Below are positions 1 through 5,085 of a stretch of DNA of 5,085 nt, one piece after another (position 1 is the stretch's first letter; every line of letters begins with the position of its first letter). This stretch comes from CAZKTF01 sp964555565. Lineage in GTDB: Bacteria; Planctomycetota; JAJSAM01; JAKLKS01. Below the pieces are notes generated by a model. That model saw only the letters and a list, made by a program, of their open reading frames with translations. It was not told the origin of the DNA and did no database searches. The position numbers and the translations under genes were made by a program. The DNA is taken from positions 1 through 5,085 of the forward strand of contig CAZKTF010000253.1 of assembly GCA_964555565.1 (NCBI GenBank). The letters are read 5' to 3'.

Positions 1-860
1 GGGACCGCGCCGAGGAGGAGGGCGAGCCCCGCAGCCAGAGCGAGCGCGGCGCGCCGGGCGCGGCCCCGGGCGAGCCGGGCGACCCCCTCCTCCTCCTCGG
101 GCGGGCGGACCGTGACCTCGAGGACCGCGAGCGTCCCCCCGGCCGCGCCCTCGAGCGTCGTGCGCCCCGCGCGGGCCGGCAGCGGGGCCTCCCTCCCCCC
201 GGGCGGTGGGTCGTAGGCCAGGTTCACCTTCTCGAGCCCGAGACTCCGCGCGGACTCCTCCTCGAAGTCGATCCGGCGGAGGTAGCGGTTGTGGAGGGGG
301 AAGTTGGCGTTGAAGGGCGCGTAGACGCGCACCGCGGCGGCGGCCTGGCCGTCGGGGCCCACGACGGGCGCCTCGGCCACGACCACCTTGTAGACGGGGG
401 TGCGGAGGACCCGCGTCCCGCGGACCGCGGGCCAGGGGCCCCGGTCGCGCGCGACGCCGCCGGCGAGGCGGAAGGTCCTCCCGGTCCAGGCGAGCGGGTG
501 CCCCTCGGGGTCCACCACGGCGGCGCCGGAGACGGGCTCGTCCCCCGCGGGGTCCTCGCGGCGGAGGACCTCGAACAGGGCCTCGCGATCGACCGGGTCG
601 CGCGTGGGGTGGGGGAGGGCGGCCACGACCGAGGCGACGAGCGCGTCCGCGCGCCGCAGCGCCGCCTCCTCCACGGCGCGGAAACGCGCGCGGACCCCCT
701 CGAGGCCCCGGTCGATCCGCCGGGCGAGCGCGGCCGGCTCCTCCCCGGCCGTGGAGACCGGCAGGGTCCTCGCGATCCCTTCCCAGGCGAGGAGCCCCAG
801 CGCGAGGAGGACGGCCGCGGCGCGCAGCGCGCGGCGGAGGCCGTGCGCCGGCCCGGTCAT
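1..860 (-). CDS. Membrane-anchored sensor protein, probable histidine kinase N-terminus (partial)
   Basis: The frame is open from the ATG at 860-858 to the left edge, giving 286 codons with no stop, so the C-terminus is missing. A basic N-terminus leads into a hydrophobic segment (about residues 11-26). A helical, charged stretch follows (about 42-75), then an extracytoplasmic domain of roughly 190 residues containing 'DPEGHPLAWTGR' near 128-140, and a second hydrophobic segment begins at about 271. This TM-periplasmic loop-TM layout is typical of sensor histidine kinases, but no HAMP, H-box or ATPase domain is visible. The start overlaps the stop of the upstream gene as ATGA, and GGGAG lies 5 bases before it, which supports the start. 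Being in an operon with an NtrC/NtrX-like response regulator makes a cognate kinase the best guess; a chemoreceptor or another membrane sensor cannot be excluded. Gene presence is sure, function inferred. Confidence 0.8.
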   Translation of the reverse strand, partial: MTGPAHGLRRALRAAAVLLALGLLAWEGIARTLPVSTAGEEPAALARRIDRGLEGVRARFRAVEEAALRRADALVASVVAALPHPTRDPVDREALFEVLRREDPAGDEPVSGAAVVDPEGHPLAWTGRTFRLAGGVARDRGPWPAVRGTRVLRTPVYKVVVAEAPVVGPDGQAAAAVRVYAPFNANFPLHNRYLRRIDFEEESARSLGLEKVNLAYDPPPGGREAPLPARAGRTTLEGAAGGTLAVLEVTVRPPEEEEGVARLARGRARRAALALAAGLALLLGAV

Positions 861-1419
861 TGCGTCTCCCGGGCCTTGACGAGGACGCGCCGTTTCCCCT
901 CCGTGCCCAGCGTGAGGTACAGGGTGGCCTCCACCGTCTTCCGGTCGGTCCGCGCGTACCGGAGCAGGAAGGTCCCGACCCCGTCCTTCACCGGGTCCTT
1001 GCGCTCCACCTTCGAGAAGGTGCGGGCGCGGAAGTAGTCCTTCAGCACGGCCCGGGCGTGTTCGAGGCGGTACTCCCCTTCCTTGAAGTCGGGGAGCCCG
1101 AGCGACACCCGCAGCTTCTCGGGCAGGCGCTCGGCCAGGCCGGCGTGGTCGGAGGCCTTCCACTCCGCGGCCGCGGCGTCGAGGAACTCCTCGTCCTCCT
1201 TCTGCCGCTTCTTCCGTTCGGCCTCACGGTCCTCCCGGTCCCCGGCGAAGGCGGGCGGGGCGGCGGGGGGGAGGAGGGGGACGCCCGCGGCGGCCAGCGC
1301 GAGGGCGATGGCCAGGGCGAGGCGGCGGTGTCCCCGGGAGAGGACACCCGGCGGGGCGGCAGGCAGGGTGCGGAGTCCCATGCCCCCCCTCCCGGCAACG
1401 CCCGTGCCCGTCGCCGGAC

Positions 1420-1423
<4 letters not shown>
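857..1423 (-). CDS. Small exported protein of unknown function
   Basis: This 188-residue protein has a long N-terminus, an RR-containing basic stretch (30-34), a hydrophobic core (about 35-48) and a probable signal peptidase I site after A-F-A (58-60). The mature part starts with a highly charged Asp/Glu/Arg/Lys stretch (about 62-78), followed by an alpha+beta domain to residue 188 ('VLKDYF' near 137-142, then beta-like segments rich in alternating hydrophobic residues). The fold pattern recalls small NTF2/DUF4783-like periplasmic domains; this is an impression, not a match. The start chosen is the ATG overlapping the response regulator stop (ATGA, 1420-1423). The frame stays open further upstream to 1714, but that part lies wholly inside the regulator gene. 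An alternative ATG at 1381 would still keep the signal peptide. Its stop overlaps the sensor gene start, so it may be an exported accessory to the sensor (inferred). Confidence 0.8.
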
Positions 1424-2772
<1,349 letters not shown>

Positions 2773-2776
2773 GGCG

Positions 2777-2781
2777 CCTCC
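2777..2781 (-). promoter_or_regulatory. Ribosome binding site of the response regulator gene
   Basis: On the minus strand the sequence reads GGGGAGGCGCC then ATG. The GGAGG core is 4 bases from the start at 2772 and favours that start over the in-frame ATGs further upstream. Unusually, only three bases separate this core from the REP palindrome at 2785-2797, so a hairpin there could affect ribosome access. Confidence 0.6.
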
Positions 2782-2784
2782 CCG

Positions 2785-2797
2785 GGGGTCAGACCCC
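2785..2797. repeat. REP-like palindrome A (GGGGTCAGACCCC)
   Basis: A perfect inverted repeat with 6-base arms (GGGGTC/GACCCC) around a central A. The 13-base unit is identical to that at 2883-2895 and is the reverse complement of the unit at 3956-3968. Unlike those two copies it lacks the AAAC/GTTT motif two bases away and has no extended outer stem. It lies in the predicted 5' untranslated region of the response regulator gene. Confidence 0.85.
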
Positions 2798-2850
2798 ACG
2801 AGCATCTCGATCATCGCTCGAACCCCCGCGCGCGACAAGAGTTGGAGCGA

Positions 2851-2863
2851 GGCGTCCGACGCC
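2851..2863. repeat. Palindrome GGCGTCCGACGCC, possible REP variant
   Basis: A perfect 6-base inverted repeat around one central base. It has the shape GGNGTC-N-GACNCC, like the GGGGTC-N-GACCCC repeats, differing by a paired change (third base G to C on the left arm and the matching C to G on the right). It directly abuts the next palindrome at 2864. A chance palindrome is possible, as the arms are short and the DNA is GC-rich. Confidence 0.5.
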
Positions 2864-2881
2864 CGTTTGCAACTGCAAACG
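2864..2881. repeat. Perfect 8-base inverted repeat CGTTTGCA-AC-TGCAAACG
   Basis: Two 8-base arms with a 2-base centre. It lies exactly between the palindromes at 2851-2863 and 2882-2896 with no spacer on either side. It is AT-richer than its surroundings. The right arm TGCAAACG recurs at 3882-3889 at the other end of the transposase gene. It could be part of a REP structure or an operator for the divergent genes. Confidence 0.8.
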
Positions 2882-2904
2882 CGGGGTCAGACCCCGAGCG
2901 TTTG
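2876..2904. repeat. REP hairpin B, upstream of the transposase
   Basis: The inner stem is CGGGGTC-A-GACCCCG (2882-2896). The outer stem is CAAACG (2876-2881) with CGTTTG (2899-2904). The only unpaired bases besides the centre are AG at 2897-2898 on one side, a bulged hairpin as is usual for REP sequences. AAAC lies two bases before GGGGTC. It is followed by GTAAC and, 20 bases after the outer stem, by the transposase leader. Confidence 0.85.
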
Positions 2905-2928
2905 TAACCCGTCGCGCGCCTCCCATGC

Positions 2929-2937
2929 AGGAGGTGA
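2929..2937 (+). promoter_or_regulatory. Ribosome binding site of the transposase gene
   Basis: AGGAGGTGA matches the full anti-Shine-Dalgarno complement, and the AGGAGG core lies 8 bases before the ATG at 2943. It falls downstream of the alternative in-frame ATG at 2925, so it decides the start in favour of 2943. A match this good suggests efficient translation, unusual for a transposase. Confidence 0.85.
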
Positions 2938-2942
2938 TTCCC

Positions 2943-3911
2943 ATGGCGCGAGGGCGGCGGACGCAATACACCGGGGCTGCCTACCACGTCTGGATCCGCG
3001 GGAACCGGCGGGAGACGGTCTTCATCGACGAGCGGGACCGCCTGTGGTTCCTGGACCGGCTGGAGGGGGTCCTCGCGGAAGCCGGGACGACCCTGTTCGC
3101 CTTCTGCCTCATGGGGAACCACGCCCACCTGGTCCTTCAGGCCGACGGACTGCCCCTCTCCCGCGTCATGCAGCGGCTCCTGACGGGCTACGCGATGTGG
3201 TTCAACCGGCGCCATGCCGCCTCGGGGCACGTCTTCCAGGGGAGGTACGGGAGCCGGGACCTCCACGGCGACGAGGACTTCCTGACCGTCCTGCGGTACG
3301 TGCACCGCAACCCCGTCGCCGCGGGACTCGTCGGCGACCCGGCCGATTGGCCCTGGTCGTCCCATCACGCCTACCTGGCGGTGGATCCCCCCCCGTTCCT
3401 CCGCGCCGGCATCCTCCGGACGAGGGCGATCCTCTCCGACGACGTCCCCCGGGCGATCGCCGCCTACCAGCGGCTCGTGGCCGCCGACGAGGACACGCCG
3501 GAGGTGGAGGCGGGTCCTCCCCGGGTCGCCCCCGCGTCGCGCCCCTCCCCGACTTCGCCCTTCGGGGCGAGCCCGGGGCCCCGGCGTGTCCCGCTCGCGG
3601 AACTCCTGGGTTGGGTCGCCGCGGAGTGGCGCGAGCCGGCCGACAGGATCCGCGGGCGCTCCCGTCAGCGGCAGTTCGCCATCCCGCGGCACGCCCTGGT
3701 CTTCATGGGCGTCGAACGTGCCGGCTGGTCGAGGACCGAGGTGGCGGAGTTCCTGTCCCGGCCCGCGGGTTGGCTCCGATGGGCCCTCAAGAGGGTCCGG
3801 CAGGATGCGCTGCTCGTGCAACGGGCGGGGGGCCTGTTCGACGCCCGTGCCTCGATTGCGCCGGCAGCCGCACGCGCGATTTGCAAACGGGGCGCGGGCG
3901 CCCTCGTCTAA
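2943..3911 (+). CDS. REP-associated tyrosine transposase (RAYT) with DnaA-like C-terminal HTH
   Basis: This 322-residue protein opens with a Y1 transposase domain of the IS200-like/RAYT family (about 8-150). It shows the family opening 'YHVWIRGNRRETVF' (14-27), the metal-binding HUH motif H60-A-H62 in 'MGNHAHLVLQ', 'FQGRYGSRDL' (98-107), and 'LRYVHRNPVAAGLV' (117-130), where Y119 is the likely catalytic tyrosine. Such enzymes cut single-stranded DNA at REP hairpins through a 5' phosphotyrosine. A proline-rich linker (about 185-215) leads to a helical domain (about 216-290: 'RGRSRQRQFAIPRHALVF', 'SRTEVAEFL', 'ALKRVRQ') resembling DnaA domain IV. It is much longer than a minimal Y1 transposase of about 150 residues. 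No frameshift is seen and the catalytic motifs are intact. REP hairpins flank it on both sides. The start is fixed by AGGAGGTGA at 2929. Family assignment is firm, the C-terminal domain call moderate. Confidence 0.93.
   Translation: MARGRRTQYTGAAYHVWIRGNRRETVFIDERDRLWFLDRLEGVLAEAGTTLFAFCLMGNHAHLVLQADGLPLSRVMQRLLTGYAMWFNRRHAASGHVFQGRYGSRDLHGDEDFLTVLRYVHRNPVAAGLVGDPADWPWSSHHAYLAVDPPPFLRAGILRTRAILSDDVPRAIAAYQRLVAADEDTPEVEAGPPRVAPASRPSPTSPFGASPGPRRVPLAELLGWVAAEWREPADRIRGRSRQRQFAIPRHALVFMGVERAGWSRTEVAEFLSRPAGWLRWALKRVRQDALLVQRAGGLFDARASIAPAAARAICKRGAGALV
3882..3903. repeat. TGCAAACG motif followed by GGGCGC-GG-GCGCCC hairpin
   Basis: TGCAAACG (3882-3889) is an exact repeat of 2874-2881. It is immediately followed by a perfect 6-base inverted repeat with a 2-base centre (3890-3903), just as the upstream copy is immediately followed by a REP palindrome. 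It lies in the last codons of the transposase gene. The hairpin sequence differs from the GGGGTC family, so it may be a degenerate end or coincidence. Confidence 0.45.
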
Positions 3912-3940
3912 CCAGTTTGGCTGCAATGGGTTGCGGCGAG

Positions 3941-3979
3941 CGGCGAAATGCGCGAGGGGTCTGACCCCTTGTTTCGCCG
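3941..3979. repeat. REP hairpin C, downstream of the transposase
   Basis: The inner stem is AGGGGTC-T-GACCCCT (3955-3969). The outer stem is CGGCGAAA (3941-3948) with TTTCGCCG (3972-3979), 8 paired bases. The internal loop is asymmetric: six bases on the left and two on the right. On the minus strand AAAC lies two bases before GGGGTCAGACCCC, the same spacing as in hairpin B on the plus strand, so B and C face each other as inverted copies. There is no following T run, so it does not look like an intrinsic terminator. Confidence 0.85.
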
Positions 3980-4004
3980 TAACATAGGGTTCGGCAGGAC
4001 GTTA
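3979..4004 (+). promoter_or_regulatory. Candidate ECF-type promoter of the sigma factor gene
   Basis: GTAAC (3979-3983) and CGTTA (4000-4004) are separated by 16 bases, the layout of many ECF promoters (AAC-type -35, CGT-type -10) and of genes regulated by their own sigma factor. It would start transcription about 10 bases before the ATG at 4021, giving a very short leader, which agrees with the lack of a good ribosome binding site there. This is a motif match by eye only. Confidence 0.4.
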
Positions 4005-4020
4005 TTACAAGCGGGTACAG

Positions 4021-4596
4021 ATGACGCCAACGGCTGACGAAGAGCTCATGCTCCGCTTCCGGAGCGGGGACCTCCAGGCGTTCGAGGACCTCCTCGACCG
4101 CTGGGAGGGCCCGGCGAAGCGGTACGCCCAGAGGGTCCTCGGGGACTTCCAGATCGCCGAGGACGTGGCGCAGGAGGCCTTCCTCCGGCTGTACCGGAGC
4201 GCCGATTCCTACCGGCCCACGGGGCGCTTCTCGAGCTACTTCTACACCATCCTCGGGAACCTCTGCCGCGACCGCATCCGGCGGCGCCGCCGCCGGCCGG
4301 AGGAGACGGCGACGCGGTCGCTGGACGAGGGCACGCGGGAGCCGCCCGACCCGGGCGTCAGCCTCCCCGGGCCCGAGGACGCCCTCCTCGCCGCCGAGGA
4401 GCGCGCGCTCGTCGGCCAGGCCGTGCGCGACCTGCCGAGCCACCTCATGCAGGCGGTGGCGCTGCGCGAGTTCGAAGGGCTGAAGTACCGCGAGATCGCC
4501 GACACGCTCGGCTGCGACGTCAACCAGGTGAAGGTGCTGATCCACAGGGGACGGAAGGCGCTGGCCCAGAGGCTGCGGCGCCTGCTCCGTCGATGA
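4021..4596 (+). CDS. ECF subfamily RNA polymerase sigma-70 factor
   Basis: This 191-residue protein, normal length for an ECF sigma factor, has only regions 2 and 4. Region 2 (about 10-92) includes 'AEDVAQEAFLRLYR' (46-59), the core-binding and -10 region, and 'FSSYFYTILGNLCRDRIRRRRRR' (70-92). An acidic, proline-rich linker follows (about 94-120). Region 4 (about 126-182) has 'LPSHLMQAVALREFEGLKYREIA' and the helix-turn-helix 'CDVNQVKVLIHRGRKAL' that reads the -35 element. It directs RNA polymerase to a stress or envelope regulon not identifiable here. The ATG at 4021 has no clear ribosome binding site; ATG at 4048 is an alternative that would remove the first nine residues, just before region 2. 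A zinc-binding membrane anti-sigma gene follows after 13 bases, so the pair forms an operon, probably autoregulated from the candidate promoter at 3979-4004. Confidence 0.94.
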   Translation: MTPTADEELMLRFRSGDLQAFEDLLDRWEGPAKRYAQRVLGDFQIAEDVAQEAFLRLYRSADSYRPTGRFSSYFYTILGNLCRDRIRRRRRRPEETATRSLDEGTREPPDPGVSLPGPEDALLAAEERALVGQAVRDLPSHLMQAVALREFEGLKYREIADTLGCDVNQVKVLIHRGRKALAQRLRRLLRR

Positions 4597-4609
4597 GGGA
4601 GTGACCCCG

Positions 4610-5085
4610 ATGAGCGACCGCGACTGCTCGAGGATGGAGCCGGAGATCTCCGCGCTCCTGGACGGGGAGCTGCCCGCGCCGGCCGCCGCCGAGGCGGAGG
4701 CCCACGTGCGCTCCTGCTCCGCCTGCGCCGGCCTCGCGCGCGACGTGGCAGCCGTGCGGCGTACCCTCCGCGTGTGGGACGCCGAGGAGTCCGCGGTCTC
4801 CGTCAGCGCCTCTTTCCGCCAGAGCGTCCTCGAGCGCATCGCCGCCGACCGCCGCCCCGGCGCCCTCCCCGGGGTCGGGCTCCCGCAGGCAGCCCGACGA
4901 GTCCCCGGGGAAACCCACCGGCTCCTCCCGGGCCCCCGCGACTTCCTCGTCCCCGCCGCCGCGGCTGCGGCCCTGGCCGCGGTGGCCGCGGCCGCGGGCC
5001 TCTGGGCCGGGCTCCGCACCGGGTCCGCCGTTCCCGCGGGCAGCCAGGCCGTGGCCCCGCTCCCCCGCGCCCCCGACCTCGAGGC
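4610..5085 (+). CDS. Membrane-bound zinc-binding anti-sigma factor (partial)
   Basis: The frame is open from ATG at 4610 to the right edge (158 codons), so the C-terminus is missing. The N-terminal domain has a C6...H32-x3-C36-x2-C39 arrangement, the zinc-binding anti-sigma (ZAS, zf-HC2) signature, with 'ISALLDGELPAPAAAEAEAHV' before it, usual for proteins that hold a cognate ECF sigma at the membrane. A cytoplasmic linker (about 43-111) leads to an Ala/Leu-rich transmembrane segment (about 112-135), after which a Pro/Ala-rich extracytoplasmic part begins. The start is supported by GAGGGAG ending 8 bases upstream; ATG at 4634 (residue 9) would lose C6. It lies 13 bases after the sigma gene on the same strand. 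Release of the sigma factor probably follows proteolysis or zinc/thiol change (family knowledge). The extracytoplasmic domain is not visible. Confidence 0.88.
   Translation, partial: MSDRDCSRMEPEISALLDGELPAPAAAEAEAHVRSCSACAGLARDVAAVRRTLRVWDAEESAVSVSASFRQSVLERIAADRRPGALPGVGLPQAARRVPGETHRLLPGPRDFLVPAAAAAALAAVAAAAGLWAGLRTGSAVPAGSQAVAPLPRAPDLE

Larger units (their letters stand above)
2876..3979 (+). mobile_element. RAYT/REP module ('REPtron'), about 1.1 kb
   Basis: A single REP-associated tyrosine transposase gene is bracketed by two REP-like hairpins in opposite orientation, read from the central base and from the AAAC motif two bases from the palindrome. Boundaries are set to the outer stems of the flanking hairpins and are approximate; the left edge may extend to 2851 or to palindrome A at 2785. 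No target-site duplication or tnpB is seen, and none is expected for a RAYT. In established RAYT systems such modules stay put while the transposase acts on REP hairpins elsewhere in the genome. Whether this one still moves as a unit cannot be judged from one copy. Confidence 0.7.

Noticed and set aside
2799..2820. CGAGC...GCTCG inverted repeat as an operator
   Set aside because: Only five paired bases with a 12-base gap in GC-rich DNA, which is easily chance.
2925..2942. Transposase start at 2925
   Set aside because: A full AGGAGGTGA ribosome binding site lies downstream of it, correctly spaced for ATG at 2943.
2773..2942. Sigma-54 or sigma-70 promoters for the divergent regulator and transposase genes
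   Set aside because: I found no convincing -24/-12 or -35/-10 pair on either strand; the AT-richer bases are taken up by the palindromes.
3941..3979. Hairpin C as an intrinsic transcription terminator
   Set aside because: It has no T run after the stem and shares sequence with the REP copies at 2883 and 2785, which are not at gene ends.
3787..5019. Long minus-strand open frame across the transposase end, sigma and anti-sigma genes
   Set aside because: Very GC-rich DNA leaves antisense frames open. The plus-strand genes have clear conserved domains and this frame is low-complexity Arg/Ala/Pro text that crosses REP hairpin C.

Overview
The window is a very GC-rich (about 70% or more) piece of bacterial chromosome. 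Genes are tightly packed, start on ATG, and often have clear GGAGG-type ribosome binding sites. The mix of a sigma-54 type response regulator, an ECF sigma/anti-sigma pair and a REP-type transposase fits a large-genome Gram-negative-like lineage (myxobacterial/deltaproteobacterial, acidobacterial or planctomycete grade). Nothing here fixes the phylum.

Left arm (1-2772, minus strand): a three-gene operon read right to left. It encodes an NtrC/NtrX-type response regulator (1420-2772), a small exported protein of unknown function (857-1423), and the N-terminal half of a membrane-anchored sensor protein (1-860, running off the left edge). Both junctions are ATGA stop/start overlaps, so the genes are very probably translationally coupled. 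The last gene is the best candidate for the regulator's histidine kinase, but its kinase domain lies outside the window.

Centre (2773-4020): a solitary REP-associated tyrosine transposase (RAYT, Y1/HUH nuclease family; 2943-3911) sits between the two regulatory operons. Copies of the palindrome GGGGTC-A/T-GACCCC surround it: one next to the response regulator's ribosome binding site, one just upstream of the transposase and one just downstream in opposite orientation. The upstream copy belongs to an array of three palindromes that abut with no spacer (2851-2896). The arrangement is that of a 'REPtron', a RAYT with its own REP sequences. The transposase carries a C-terminal domain that looks like a diverged DnaA domain IV helix-turn-helix. 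This is the most interesting part of the window.

Right arm (4021-5085, plus strand): an ECF sigma-70 factor (4021-4596) followed 13 bases later by its probable membrane-bound zinc-binding anti-sigma factor (4610 to the right edge). A candidate ECF-type promoter (GTAAC-N16-CGTTA) lies at 3979-4004; its -35 element begins on the last base of the right-hand REP hairpin.

The window therefore joins two envelope-signalling systems, one two-component/sigma-54 type and one ECF type, separated by a REP/RAYT module placed in their shared upstream region. No tRNA, rRNA or CRISPR array was seen, and no gene-free stretch exceeds 300 bases.
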